Of a stretch of 64,000 bases of DNA, positions 37,295 to 46,684 are shown in pieces. Origin of the DNA: Acetobacterium wieringae (GTDB lineage Bacteria; Bacillota; Clostridia; Eubacteriales; Eubacteriaceae). How positions within the stretch are numbered: the first letter of the stretch is position 1; each line of letters starts with the position of its first letter. A program made the translations under genes and the position numbers. Below the pieces are notes generated by a model that made no database searches, was not told the origin of the DNA, and was given only the letters and a program-made list of their open reading frames with translations. The stretch covers positions 88,199 to 152,198 of the forward strand of contig NZ_JAIPPU010000010.1 in the NCBI RefSeq assembly GCF_026646375.1. The letters are read 5' to 3'.

Positions 37295-38563
37295 TTGGAA
37301 CAATCACTAAAAAGCCAAACCAACGAAACCTTTAATATCGCCCAAATCATAAAGCAAAAAAATCTGGTGGCTTACTTTCAGCCAATCATGTCCGTCACCG
37401 GGAAAAAAATTCTGGGTCTGGAAGGCCTGATCCGGGGAATCATTCCTGGATCGGAAAAAACCATCCCGCCCCAGCTACTTTTTTCCGCCGCCCATGCCGC
37501 CGGACTGACCATCCCGCTGGATCGGGCCTGTCGTGATGCAGTACTGACGGCCTTTTTAGAGTATCATCAGGTCAATCCGGATTTACTGCTTTTTCTCAAT
37601 CTGGACACCGCCATCATTGATGAGGTGGGGGGATCAAATTATCTCTGTGAGCAGGTCAGCAACAGCGGGATCAGTCCCAAAAATATCGTCATCGAGATCA
37701 ACGAGTCCAAGGCCCTAAACACCAGTGGCCTGACCCAGTTTGTCACCACCTACAAAAACAAGGGCTTTCTAATCGCCCTGGACGATGTCGGTGCCGGATT
37801 TTCAAATATGGATCGGATTGCCGGGCTGAAGCCAGATATCGTCAAAATTGACCGCTCGATTATCCAGGATCTGGATCGCATTTACCACAAACAGGAGGTC
37901 TTTAAATCACTGGTGAATCTCACCAATAAGATTGGTGCCCTGATTGTTGCTGAAGGAGTGGAAACCCGCAGCGAAGCCATCCAGGTACTCAAACTTGGCG
38001 GCCAGGTCATTCAGGGCTTCTATTTTGCCAAGCCGGGCAATGATTTTGTGCTCAAAGCCGAGCTGATCGCTATAACCGCCGAAGTCGTGGACGCCTACAA
38101 GGCGCTGCTACTTCGAGAGCTGGAGGATTATAATCAGAAATGTCTGGCCTACACCCAAACCGTTAATGGGATGATCAAGGCCTTGGCTGTGGTGGATCAC
38201 CCCGATGAGTTTGACGGCCAGCTAGAAAAGTGCCTACTGGGCTCCGAAGCCGTGGATTGCGCCTATGTCCTCGACGAAGCGGGCATTCAATGCAGCGATA
38301 CCGTGGGCGCAAAAAATATCGGGGCCTGTGAAAAGCTGGTCTTCCACTCGGCCAAAATGGGTGTTGATCATTCGATTAAAAACTTTTATTATAATCTGAT
38401 CAAGCGTAAGCAGGACACCTATATTTCCGAGCCCTATGTGTCAATGGCCACCGGTAGTCTCTGCATCACCTATTCCCGTGTCTTTCGGCTGGCGGCAAAA
38501 AAATATATTCTTTGTGTCGATTTTTTAGAAACTCAGCAGCCCCTGTCAGCCCATTTCCAGTAG
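37295..38563 (+). CDS. EAL domain protein with C-terminal sensor (YkuI-like)
   Basis: About 422 residues. Residues about 15-265 form an EAL phosphodiesterase domain with EGLIRG, EINESKAL, ALDDVGAGFSNMD, KIDRSII and EGVETRSEA; the first motif is EGL and the loop DDVGAG, so activity is possible but not certain. The last 150 residues (DYNQKCLAYTQ to LCVDFLE) resemble the PAS/Cache-like C-terminal domain of YkuI. The TTG at 37295 has GGAGA upstream at good spacing and is preferred over the GTG at 37259, which lies too close to the predicted transcription start. Confidence 0.85.
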   Translation: MEQSLKSQTNETFNIAQIIKQKNLVAYFQPIMSVTGKKILGLEGLIRGIIPGSEKTIPPQLLFSAAHAAGLTIPLDRACRDAVLTAFLEYHQVNPDLLLFLNLDTAIIDEVGGSNYLCEQVSNSGISPKNIVIEINESKALNTSGLTQFVTTYKNKGFLIALDDVGAGFSNMDRIAGLKPDIVKIDRSIIQDLDRIYHKQEVFKSLVNLTNKIGALIVAEGVETRSEAIQVLKLGGQVIQGFYFAKPGNDFVLKAELIAITAEVVDAYKALLLRELEDYNQKCLAYTQTVNGMIKALAVVDHPDEFDGQLEKCLLGSEAVDCAYVLDEAGIQCSDTVGAKNIGACEKLVFHSAKMGVDHSIKNFYYNLIKRKQDTYISEPYVSMATGSLCITYSRVFRLAAKKYILCVDFLETQQPLSAHFQ

Positions 38564-38566
38564 CGC

Positions 38567-38599
38567 AAAAAAGATGAACATCGATGTTCATCTTTTTTT
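38567..38599. terminator. Bidirectional terminator between convergent c-di-GMP genes
   Basis: AAAAAAGATGAACAT / ATGTTCATCTTTTTT perfect stem. Confidence 0.92.
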
Positions 38600-38603
38600 A
38601 TCC

Positions 38604-41600
38604 CTATAAGTTGTTTTTCCGGTATTGAATGAAATCGACCTTAACAGGCCGACCGGTTAATTCATCAAAATAGTCTTCTGCTGTTTTATCAGTAAAGCTG
38701 CCGTCTACAAAAAGGATGTTTTTCTTCATTTTTACCTGGAGCTCATAAAGTCGCCGGGTCAGCTCTTCGCTTTCCTGCTCATCCATCATAAACTTGACGC
38801 CATACTCAAACAGATTTTCTTTTAATTCCTCAACCCGTACGGGGGTGCCAATGGCGCTAATCTCGCCGCCCATCAAGGTGGCTGCAAAGCGTAACGTAAA
38901 ATCTCGTTCCAGTGGAAATTGAATATTGGAGATAAAGCACAAGCCCCCGGGACCGATATCTTTAACCAGTACCCGGGAATTACCAACATGCATCTGCTTG
39001 TTATTAATTCGCAGAATCGTCAGCTCGGTTATTAAAAAGTTTCTAAATCGTTGGCGGAAATATTTGCGCCGTTCCACCTGGGATTTCGCCATGGTTCGAC
39101 TCAGCAATGGCCGACATTTGCGATTTTGTAGTAGTTCATCGATTTTTAAAAAGGGGATCGGTCGTGAATAGAGATAGCCCTGTCCCGAATAGCAGTTGTG
39201 TTCTTTGAGAAAAGCCAAGTGATCGCAGTTTTCAATGCCCTCAGTAACCAGCTTGATGTGCAGCGCCTTGGTCAGGTTGATAATGGCCTGGGCGATGGTG
39301 GCGGTTTTACTGTCGAGCATGACGTTTCGAATGAAGCTGGCATCCATTTTAATGATGTCAACATTAAAATGATTCAGGTAACTCAGCGATGAATAACCGG
39401 TACCAAAATCATCCAGAGCTACTTTTATCCCGACCGCCTGCAATTTTTTAATGTCATCAATGGCTTTTTGAGAGTCTTCAACCAGCAAACTTTCGGTCAG
39501 TTCGACAATCAAGTATTTGGGATCGACCTCATATTCGGCCAGAATATCTTGGATATTTTCGACAAAATTGCGTTCGTAAAACTGGATGCTGGAAAAATTC
39601 AGGGATATATAGACCGGCGGATATCCTTTTTGAATCCAATAGCGATGATCATCACAGATTTTTTGTAGCATCCATTTCCCCATTTCAACAATAGCACCGG
39701 TTTCTTCGGCCAGAAAAATGAACTCATCCGGTGAAACAATCCCCCAATCCGGATGATTCCAACGAATCAGTGCTTCAATGGCTAGAATATCATTGGTTTT
39801 GATCCGCACAATCGGCTGATAAAAAACCATAAACTGATTCCGTTTAAGGGCCATCCGTAAGTCATGACGCAGCTGCAACTGCTTGTAGTTCTGGATATTG
39901 AGTTCGGATGAATAGAACTGGTAGCGGTTGTGGCCCTCTTTTTTCGACCAGATCAGCGCAATATTGGCGTATCGAATCAATTGCTCAATTTCATCCAGAC
40001 CGTCAGCACTCTGATTGATGTCGTCCTCGGCAGACAATTGCTCATCCACTGACAACTCTTGGGCTTTCACCTCCAGGGGGTAGACACTGACACCTACATT
40101 GACATTGATATTAAATTCATACACATCAATTTTAAAGGAGCGATAAAAGAAATCAATGATTTCGGTTACTCTGGCCTGATAGGCATCCAGATTAATCAGT
40201 CCCTCGATGACAATGGCAAACTGATCCTCAGAGTACCGGGAAATCAACGTATCTTTACCAAGTAAGCCCCGTAGCCGCATGACAAGCTGGACAATCAGCT
40301 GCTGTCCAACCCGATGCCCCAGCGAATCGTTTATCTCCTTAAAACCCTCAAAGTCCAGCATAAGAAGGATCAGACTGGCATTTTTCAGATTGGCCTGGCG
40401 GCATTTTTCGGCCAGCTCTTTTCTTAACTGGTTGGCTTTTGGCAGAGTGGTAATTTCATCATAACTGGCCAGTTTTTCGATTTTCTTTTGCATCACAATG
40501 CGGTTGGTGACATCTCGAAAATCCAGCACCAGGCCAGCTATAGTCGGGTGGGCTAGAAAATTTCGGACGTGTACTTCCAGGTAGATGGCTTTATCGGTCT
40601 GACCGGAAAAACTGATGATCCCCGTTTGCACCTGCTCCGGTTCAGTGATGACGGCGTAAATCATCGCCTTTAAGGCCTCGGCCTGATCCGGCTCATAAAA
40701 ATCATAAATCAGACGCCCCTTCATCCGCCCGGGATGATAACTGATCACCTTCCGGGCAGTGTCACTGATATAGCTAAGGATGCCCTCCTCCGAAATAATC
40801 GCAAACACCACCCCCGATTCCTGCACCAGAATTCGGGAGCGTTGCGAAATTTTCTCGATTTCCAGCTGCTTGCTGGCAATGGCCCGTTCATAAGCTTTTT
40901 TTTCACTAACATCCTGAATGGTGCCATAGACATGGGCAATCTGTCCGGCCGAATCCAGCCGGAACTCAACAATCTGAAAAACATCACGAATCGATCCATC
41001 CTTTTGAATGACCCGAAAGGCCAGTTCAAAGGGTTCTTCAGAAAGATTCCCAAAGGTTGAGTCGGTTATAATACTGCGATCCTCGGGATGAACGCGGCTC
41101 AGAAAATCATTAAAAGTACCCTTAAACTCCGCTGCCGTAATCCCGAAAATACGCAATGCCTCGGCCGACATATAGTTTTCATCTGTAGCCATATTCATTT
41201 CCCAACTACCGATTTTGGCCAGCCGCTGAGCCTGTTCAAGATTTTTTTTGATAAAACTGATTTCATTCTCCAACTTTTTGATATCGCTTATATCCTGAAT
41301 GGTACCGACCAGATCAGTGTTTAGGCCGTCTTTATTTTTAATCGGCTCCCCCACCAGCCGGACGTATTTCGTGGTGCCATTTCTCAGTTGAATCCGATAT
41401 TGTAGATCAAATTTTTCCCGGGCCAGACGCTTACGGGTCAGCTCCGCCAACACATCCCGATCCGCCGGATACGTAAAATCCATCAGTTCAATGACGCTGC
41501 CGCCAAACTCTTCCGGTTTTAAACCATAGATCCGATAGATCTCATCCGACCAGAAAATTTCGTTTTTTACCGCATTGTATTTCCAGCTGCCGATGCCCGC

Positions 41601-42098
41601 CACCTTCTGCCCGAGATTAAGGTTCTCACCCAACTCAATTAAACTGTTCTCGATAATTTTCTCACTGGTAATATCCTGTAGGGCGCCAATGATTTTTTTC
41701 GGCTGGTCGGTATCATCCAACAGCGTTCTGGTTTTTTCCCGGACGTATTTGAGATTGCCCTTTGCAGTAATCATCCGATATTCCAACTCCTGCTCACTGC
41801 CCTTTAGTGCTTCCACCCGGGCAGCACTCACCTGGCCTCGATCATCCGGATGGACAAACTGATAATAAGCATCAGCCTTTTTTTCATTGCAATCTGGAAT
41901 CGTTTCCAAAATGTGATAATACTCATCACTAAAAAAAAACATATCTAAATCAATAACATAGGTCCAGGTTCCGGTTTTCATCATTTCCTGAGCATGTCGC
42001 CGATTTTCGATTAACCAGTCATCTTTTTCCGACAGCGCGGCCACCTCTTTTAATTTAATCCGGTTCAAAAAGTTTTCCAATGCCACCGCACTCACCAT
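38604..42098 (-). CDS. Multi-PAS GGDEF-EAL-PilZ protein
   Basis: 1164 residues, soluble. Four PAS-type regions (about 25-140, 150-265, 275-400, 415-540) are followed by a degenerate GGDEF (RYSEDQF in place of GGDEF), an EAL domain with an apparently complete active site (IEALIRW, ELTESLL, DDFGTGYSSL, KMDASFI, EGIEN) and a C-terminal PilZ domain (RRKYFRQRFRN, DIGPGGLCF). So it is probably a c-di-GMP phosphodiesterase with its own c-di-GMP-binding domain. The start is uncertain: the ATG at 42098 lies directly on GGAAGG with no spacing, and a short overlapping frame begins upstream at 42141. Confidence 0.92.
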   Translation of the reverse strand: MVSAVALENFLNRIKLKEVAALSEKDDWLIENRRHAQEMMKTGTWTYVIDLDMFFFSDEYYHILETIPDCNEKKADAYYQFVHPDDRGQVSAARVEALKGSEQELEYRMITAKGNLKYVREKTRTLLDDTDQPKKIIGALQDITSEKIIENSLIELGENLNLGQKVAGIGSWKYNAVKNEIFWSDEIYRIYGLKPEEFGGSVIELMDFTYPADRDVLAELTRKRLAREKFDLQYRIQLRNGTTKYVRLVGEPIKNKDGLNTDLVGTIQDISDIKKLENEISFIKKNLEQAQRLAKIGSWEMNMATDENYMSAEALRIFGITAAEFKGTFNDFLSRVHPEDRSIITDSTFGNLSEEPFELAFRVIQKDGSIRDVFQIVEFRLDSAGQIAHVYGTIQDVSEKKAYERAIASKQLEIEKISQRSRILVQESGVVFAIISEEGILSYISDTARKVISYHPGRMKGRLIYDFYEPDQAEALKAMIYAVITEPEQVQTGIISFSGQTDKAIYLEVHVRNFLAHPTIAGLVLDFRDVTNRIVMQKKIEKLASYDEITTLPKANQLRKELAEKCRQANLKNASLILLMLDFEGFKEINDSLGHRVGQQLIVQLVMRLRGLLGKDTLISRYSEDQFAIVIEGLINLDAYQARVTEIIDFFYRSFKIDVYEFNINVNVGVSVYPLEVKAQELSVDEQLSAEDDINQSADGLDEIEQLIRYANIALIWSKKEGHNRYQFYSSELNIQNYKQLQLRHDLRMALKRNQFMVFYQPIVRIKTNDILAIEALIRWNHPDWGIVSPDEFIFLAEETGAIVEMGKWMLQKICDDHRYWIQKGYPPVYISLNFSSIQFYERNFVENIQDILAEYEVDPKYLIVELTESLLVEDSQKAIDDIKKLQAVGIKVALDDFGTGYSSLSYLNHFNVDIIKMDASFIRNVMLDSKTATIAQAIINLTKALHIKLVTEGIENCDHLAFLKEHNCYSGQGYLYSRPIPFLKIDELLQNRKCRPLLSRTMAKSQVERRKYFRQRFRNFLITELTILRINNKQMHVGNSRVLVKDIGPGGLCFISNIQFPLERDFTLRFAATLMGGEISAIGTPVRVEELKENLFEYGVKFMMDEQESEELTRRLYELQVKMKKNILFVDGSFTDKTAEDYFDELTGRPVKVDFIQYRKNNL

Positions 42099-42141
42099 CC
42101 TTCCAACTCACCATCAGGTTGAGGATCGTTGACTTTTTCAT
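42055..42141 (-). CDS. Short upstream frame (28 aa) overlapping the PilZ-protein start
   Basis: An ATG at 42141 with an excellent AAGGAGG site opens a 28-codon frame (MKKSTILNLMVSWKDGE start) that ends 43 bases inside the next gene, in a different frame. It could be a leader peptide that couples translation, or the true start of the big protein if a frameshift exists here. Confidence 0.4.
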   Translation of the reverse strand: MKKSTILNLMVSWKDGECGGIGKLFEPD

Positions 42142-42329
42142 TGCTCCTCCTTGCCTTGACAGATTTCCACTTCCTATTAAAAGTATACGATGGTTTATAG
42201 TGATTCGCAATCCCTTGTTTGGATTTATTTCCCTAGTGGCGCAATGATCACAACTTCATTTGTAATGCTTTCCTGCCACTGATTGGCGATCTGATCACCA
42301 TTCAGTCAAAATAATCTGAAACCCTTGAT

Positions 42330-42634
42330 TAAAAACATAATAAGCCCCTCAACGACAGATTGTCACTAAGGAGCTAGTTTGTAGGTGGACGGGCATCCTC
42401 ACCAGTTCGTTACCACCTGTTGTAGGCGTTTTCGGATCGACATCCTTTGGCGGTAGAATTTAACGAATACTCAGAACTTCAGTGACCCGATAGAAAAAGA
42501 TCATCACCGAGCGTAACGGGGCTTAGAGCACAGGGAACAAGATCAGTAAAACTGTTGTATCCCACCGTCGGCGCATTGGTATTAACTGTGGTGCCAGTAT
42601 GACATTGGTGAGGTGGTGTCGAAGTGTAATAGAG
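42330..42634 (-). ncRNA. Candidate structured RNA of unknown class
   Basis: No open frame fits this stretch, yet on the minus strand several long-range stems form: CCTCACCA (42613-42606) with TGGTGAGG (42404-42397), a GGGATACAA / TTGTTCCC hairpin enclosing CAGT/ACTG (42563-42533), and AGGTGG / CCACCT near 42415-42385. The 3' end is a 15-pair hairpin (AGCTCCTTAGTGACA with TGTCGTTGAGGGGCT) that needs G-U pairs valid only on the minus strand, then a T-rich tract. TTGACA at 42662-42657 may be its -35 element; the -10 is weak. Classes worth testing are 6S and raiA RNA. Confidence 0.5.
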
Positions 42635-42908
42635 TTATTTTTATAGCCATTGTTTTTGTCAATTGTGGAAGAGAATTTCAATGATATCTCGATAATGTCG
42701 CTTTAGTGGGGATAAGTGCCGATTTCCATGCATTGCACCACTGCTGTTGCGGCGCTCTTTCAAAATGAAGACTACCACCGTGACAGCCAGATATATTTTT
42801 AGCAGTATCAGATCAGTAACATACTCATACCATGGTAATCAAACTTTTTTAGTGAGAACCAACAGCATTTCTTTAACCAGATCCCTTCGGATTTCAGGAT
42901 TTTTGCGG
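42635..42908. other. Intergenic stretch without clear gene
   Basis: Between the candidate RNA and the YciI gene. A minus-strand frame downstream of the YciI stop (NPEIRRDLVKEMLLVL) looks protein-like but has no start or ribosome site. Nothing else recognised. Confidence 0.4.
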
Positions 42909-43208
42909 TTAGTTTGACGGTTCTTCCAGATAGCGATTCATTCCGGCTGCCGCTTTGGTCGGCAGAAACTCCAGCACTTCGTAAGCTGCCACCTGTTCAC
43001 GATAGAAGGGATCTTCAGCAATGATCGCCCATACCTCGTCTTTATCACGGGCCTGACAGAGAATTACCCCTCCGGTGCGGGGGCTTTTGCGACCGGACAA
43101 AACAAATTTGTCCAGCTGATAATACCGGTCCAGATAATCACAATGGGCGGGAATCACCGCTTCCACCTCAGCTATTGGTTTAATGTAATTGAGTAAGATA
43201 ATAAACAT
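42909..43208 (-). CDS. YCII-related protein (YciI-like)
   Basis: 99 residues with the YciI fold: FIILLNYIKPIAEVEAVIPAHCDYL, then GRKSPRTGGVILCQA and AEDPFYREQVAAYEVLEF. The conserved His in the PAHCDYL stretch and the GRKSPRTGG loop match the family. Members are small dimeric proteins with proposed hydrolase or dehydrochlorinase-like activity. AGGAG precedes the ATG. It has no operon partners. Confidence 0.88.
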   Translation of the reverse strand: MFIILLNYIKPIAEVEAVIPAHCDYLDRYYQLDKFVLSGRKSPRTGGVILCQARDKDEVWAIIAEDPFYREQVAAYEVLEFLPTKAAAGMNRYLEEPSN

Positions 43209-43610
43209 TATTCGCTCCTAATCGAAAAACTGGGCTGAATCAATATCAGCCCGACAGTTTTAAGTATAACCGACTTCTTCTAGGTGGTAAAGCAAAAACG
43301 ACAATTTATATTTAAGGTTCATTCTAAAAATTCGATACTTTTAGAATGTATAACAAAAGCCTAACAATTAATTTGATCATTCTATGGGCAATTTTTAATC
43401 TTAACTGATCACAATCGCTTTAGCATCGCTTGGCCCACAGCATCGGCAACTCCTGAAGGTGGGTTTGCGCCACCCTTAAAACGAAAACTCTTGATCAAAG
43501 CAATTAAAAAAAACTAAAATCATTGTCAATCTACCCACTCTTTTTTCTCTATTCACCCGATATTCCTACAAATTCTTGCCCACTCCGACTACTTAACAGT
43601 AAAAGACCAT
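43209..43610. other. Intergenic region with a short inverted repeat
   Basis: About 400 AT-rich bases. CATTCTAAAA (43320-43329) and TTTTAGAATG (43339-43348) form a perfect 10-base inverted repeat, perhaps an operator for the YciI gene. No coding frame recognised. Confidence 0.4.
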
Positions 43611-43652
43611 AAAAACAGCCGTGACGAATGGTGACGTCACGGCTGTTTTTTT
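43611..43652. terminator. Bidirectional terminator at the end of the Fe-ADH operon
   Basis: AAAAACAGCCGTGACG / CGTCACGGCTGTTTTT stem, with a T run on both strands. Confidence 0.9.
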
Positions 43653-43668
43653 AAGGGGGAGCTGGCGG

Positions 43669-43917
43669 TCAGGCTTTATCAATCCGGAAGACGACCTTTT
43701 CCCCACAATCCGGACATTGAAGCGGGGCCTCATTAATGACCCCTTTCCGGGCGGCATAGACAAAGGGAAATACTGCACTGAGTGCCATCATGCACAAATT
43801 TCCGCTGTTGTCCTTATCCAGCAGGGGTCCGTCAAAGATGACTTCATCCCCCGGCGCATAAAGCGGACAATCCGATGCTGCCACGACCAGTTTTATTTTT
43901 TGTTCAATCGCATTCAT
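43669..43917 (-). CDS. TIGR04076 family small protein
   Basis: 82 residues with a C-terminal CPDCGEKVVF motif and an internal LCMMALSAVFPFVYAARKG typical of TIGR04076 proteins, which are frequent beside anaerobic catabolic enzymes. The motif CPDC may bind zinc or iron. Function unknown. It begins 11 bases after the iron alcohol dehydrogenase stop and so is probably cotranscribed with it. Confidence 0.85.
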   Translation of the reverse strand: MNAIEQKIKLVVAASDCPLYAPGDEVIFDGPLLDKDNSGNLCMMALSAVFPFVYAARKGVINEAPLQCPDCGEKVVFRIDKA

Positions 43918-43928
43918 CGTTGACCTGC

Positions 43929-45077
43929 CTACAGTGCCTGACGGTACAGATCTTCAATCTGGGTCAGGGTCGTGGTCCGGGGATTGACCAGAATGTTTCC
44001 GCTTTTCATGGCATCCACCGCCATCGCCGGGATCAGCTCGGCGGTTACGCCCACTTCACTGAGGGTCTGGGGAATTCCCAGAGAAGCAGTCAGCGAGCGG
44101 ACCTCGTCAACGAGGGTGTCAGGGGTAAAGGCAGTTTCGATGCCGTCGCCGAGTTTGATGGCATCATAAATCACCCGGTAGCGGCCGGTATCGGCCAGGG
44201 CGTTGTAGTTTAGCACCGTTGGCAGTAAGATGGCATTAGCGACGCCATGCGCGACATCAAAATAACCGCCCAGCGGGTGGGCCATTGCATGAACATTGCC
44301 CAGCCGTGCCCAGGCAAAGGCGATGCCGGCAAACATGCTGCCATAGAGCATGGCAGCTGCCGCTTCGGGATTGGTCCGGTCAGCGACAAAGGGGCGGATG
44401 TTTTCCCCGAGTAGCGCGAGGGCCTTTTCGGCCATGGCATCGGAAAATGGTGAGGCCGCCTTGGACAGGTATGCTTCAATGGCATGGACCAGGGCATCAA
44501 TCCCACAGGCGGCCGCCGTTTTTTCCGGCGTGGTCATTACCAGGGTCGGATCGAGGATTGCCACCGCCGGTAGCAGCTCGTAACTGAACACCGTCAGCTT
44601 GTAATTTCGGGCCCGGTCGGTGATCACCGCAAAGGCCGTCACTTCCGAACCGGTTCCGGCCGTGGTGGGAATCGCAATCAGCGGGACAATTGCGCCGGGA
44701 ACCTTGTCAGCACCCTCGTAGTCGCCAATGGCGCCGCCAAACTTGGCCAGTACGCCAACGGCCTTGGCCACATCCATCGGTGATCCGCCGCCCAGGGCAA
44801 TGATGCAGTCGGCGCCGCTGGCCGAAAAGGCACTGGTTGCCCGGTCAACAGTCTCCACCGAAGGATTGGCTTCAATCTCGGTAAAGCTGTCAAAGGCCAG
44901 CCCGGCCTCGGCCAGAATATCGGTAATCCGGGCCACTACCCCCATCTTATTAAGATGCGGTCCGGAAATCACCATTGCCTTCTTAAGCCACTGCTTACCC
45001 AACAGCTCCGGTAATTTTTTGATGCTATCGACCCCACAGATAATTTCCTGGGGGATTTTAAAACTAAACTGATTCAT
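43929..45077 (-). CDS. Iron-containing alcohol dehydrogenase
   Basis: 382 residues of the group III metal-dependent family. GGGSPMDVAKAVGVL is the NAD(P)-binding glycine motif, GTGSEVTAFAV and HAMAHPLGGYFDVAHG (with the two His metal ligands) are intact, and DALVHAIEAY supplies a third. It reduces an aldehyde to an alcohol or the reverse. The ATG at 45077 is chosen over the frame start at 45188 because MNQFSFKIPQEI is the normal family N-terminus. It follows the APC permease in the same direction. The substrate could be an amino- or hydroxy-aldehyde made by the nearby aminotransferases. Confidence 0.9.
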   Translation of the reverse strand: MNQFSFKIPQEIICGVDSIKKLPELLGKQWLKKAMVISGPHLNKMGVVARITDILAEAGLAFDSFTEIEANPSVETVDRATSAFSASGADCIIALGGGSPMDVAKAVGVLAKFGGAIGDYEGADKVPGAIVPLIAIPTTAGTGSEVTAFAVITDRARNYKLTVFSYELLPAVAILDPTLVMTTPEKTAAACGIDALVHAIEAYLSKAASPFSDAMAEKALALLGENIRPFVADRTNPEAAAAMLYGSMFAGIAFAWARLGNVHAMAHPLGGYFDVAHGVANAILLPTVLNYNALADTGRYRVIYDAIKLGDGIETAFTPDTLVDEVRSLTASLGIPQTLSEVGVTAELIPAMAVDAMKSGNILVNPRTTTLTQIEDLYRQAL

Positions 45078-45089
45078 CTGTCTTCCTTT

Positions 45090-45190
45090 CATGCTGTTAT
45101 TTGATGCATTGATGCGACTACCATGCAGTTTGTTGGCGGTTTGCGCGAAACAATTTCTACACTGTACGGCAACCTGCATCGCACTCAATT
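45090..45190. repeat. Partial family 2 repeat between permease and Fe-ADH
   Basis: AAACAATTTCTACACTGTACGG matches the centre of the elements at 30070 and 46758 in pieces (CAATTTCTACACTGTACG). Ends are not clear. Confidence 0.4.
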
Positions 45191-45208
45191 CTGCCTGTAC
45201 TTATTCGG

Positions 45209-46684
45209 TTACGCTACCGATCCAACCGGCACACCTTGTTTTTCATCAATATCTTCATATTCGACATCAATATGAGCCCCAAATTCGCTTCCATATTTAA
45301 ACTTGCAATAGCCATAGAAGATCACTCCGAGAATCGCCCAGCCACCGGCCATGATCCATTCTTCCATCACCAGAGCGGTTGAGGCAAACGGCAGCGGAAT
45401 CACATAAAGCAGGGTCATCATCCCTGACAGGGCGACGGCCACAAGGCCCACAAAGGTGCCAAAACGAACCTTGTAGGGACGTTTCATCGCCGGATCTTTT
45501 TTGCGGAGGATTAAAAACGACAGCGACACCATCGCATAGGCCAGACAGACACCGAAGCTGCCGGCATCAACAATCCAGACCAGCATTTTGCGGCCAAAGA
45601 AGGGCGCAATCACCGACAGTACCCCAATCAGGGCAATGGCCAGCACCGGTGTTTTGAATTTCGGGTGCAGTTTCGAGAAAACTTTGGGAATCATGTTGGA
45701 TTCAGCCATCGAGAACATCGCCCGGCTGCCACCGATTAAGAACGAGTTCCAGCTGGTAATGATCCCGGCCATCCCGCCGACAATCAAAACCTTGGTCATG
45801 ATCGCACTGTTAAACGCCAGACCCATGGCATCAGCGGTAACCAGCGTCGATTCGGCCATCGCACTGGCAGGCATCACATAGGCCACGGCCAGAATAATCA
45901 GAGCATAGAAGGCCACGGCCATCAGAATCGAGAGAATCATAATCCCGCCAATTTTTTTGAAACCGGCATTGATTTCTTCCGCCGCCTGAGGAATAACGTC
46001 AAAGCCGACAAACAGAAATGGCGTCATTACAGCAACCGTCAGCACCCCACCCAGGGCAGTTGTGCCGGTTTCGATGTTGCCGGCAAACATATTATTGGCA
46101 ATATTGGCCGGATCACCATTGATCACTGAACCGGCAATCAGTAAAATTCCGGCAGCAGCGATTAACGCGGTAAAAATCGTCTGCAGTTTGGCGGCGGTTT
46201 TGGCACCGAGAATATTAATAATGGTAATGATAATCGCGGTGACCACACCAACGGCCACCCAGGAAGCGTAAATATCAAAGCCGGCGACAGTGTACATGTA
46301 GCCCTGCAGGAAGTTGGGGCTGAGGTACTGAATTACCGTCGGAAAGGCACAGGCTTCAAAGGCGACCACACTGACATAGCCGAGAATAATCGCCCAGGTA
46401 CAGATAAACGACCCGGTCGGCCCCATCGCCTTATAACTGAAGACATGCTCGCCACCACACTGGGGCATCGCCGCCGTCAGTTCGGCATAGGTCAGCCCGA
46501 CAAAGAGTACCATAATCCCCCCGATGACAAAGGCCAAAGCCGCGCCCAGGGCGCCGGCGGTTTCAATCCAGATACCGGTGTTAACCACCCAGCCCCAGCC
46601 AATCATGGCCCCGAAGGCCAGCACAAAAATATCTTTGGTGCTCAACACTTTGTCAAATTTTGACTTACTTGTTTTTCCACTCAT
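45209..46684 (-). CDS. APC family amino acid/amine permease
   Basis: 491 residues with about twelve hydrophobic helices. The N-terminal FGAMIGWGWVVNTGIW matches the substrate-binding unwound helix 1 of APC carriers, followed by PQCGGEHVFSYKAMG. It imports an amino acid, GABA or a diamine in exchange or with H+. The ATG at 46684 overlaps the stop of an 11-codon upstream frame (ATGA). Neighbouring aminotransferase and dehydrogenase genes in the same direction suggest its substrate feeds them. Confidence 0.9.
   Translation of the reverse strand: MSGKTSKSKFDKVLSTKDIFVLAFGAMIGWGWVVNTGIWIETAGALGAALAFVIGGIMVLFVGLTYAELTAAMPQCGGEHVFSYKAMGPTGSFICTWAIILGYVSVVAFEACAFPTVIQYLSPNFLQGYMYTVAGFDIYASWVAVGVVTAIIITIINILGAKTAAKLQTIFTALIAAAGILLIAGSVINGDPANIANNMFAGNIETGTTALGGVLTVAVMTPFLFVGFDVIPQAAEEINAGFKKIGGIMILSILMAVAFYALIILAVAYVMPASAMAESTLVTADAMGLAFNSAIMTKVLIVGGMAGIITSWNSFLIGGSRAMFSMAESNMIPKVFSKLHPKFKTPVLAIALIGVLSVIAPFFGRKMLVWIVDAGSFGVCLAYAMVSLSFLILRKKDPAMKRPYKVRFGTFVGLVAVALSGMMTLLYVIPLPFASTALVMEEWIMAGGWAILGVIFYGYCKFKYGSEFGAHIDVEYEDIDEKQGVPVGSVA

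Noticed and set aside
42330..42634. Reading this region as a T-box, cobalamin or lysine riboswitch
   Set aside because: Pieces such as GGTGG and CAGGGAA looked suggestive, but conserved cores of these classes are absent on both strands.
42840..42908. Protein-like frame after the YciI gene (NPEIRRDLVKEML)
   Set aside because: No start codon or ribosome site and only about 25 codons; may be a remnant but cannot be supported.
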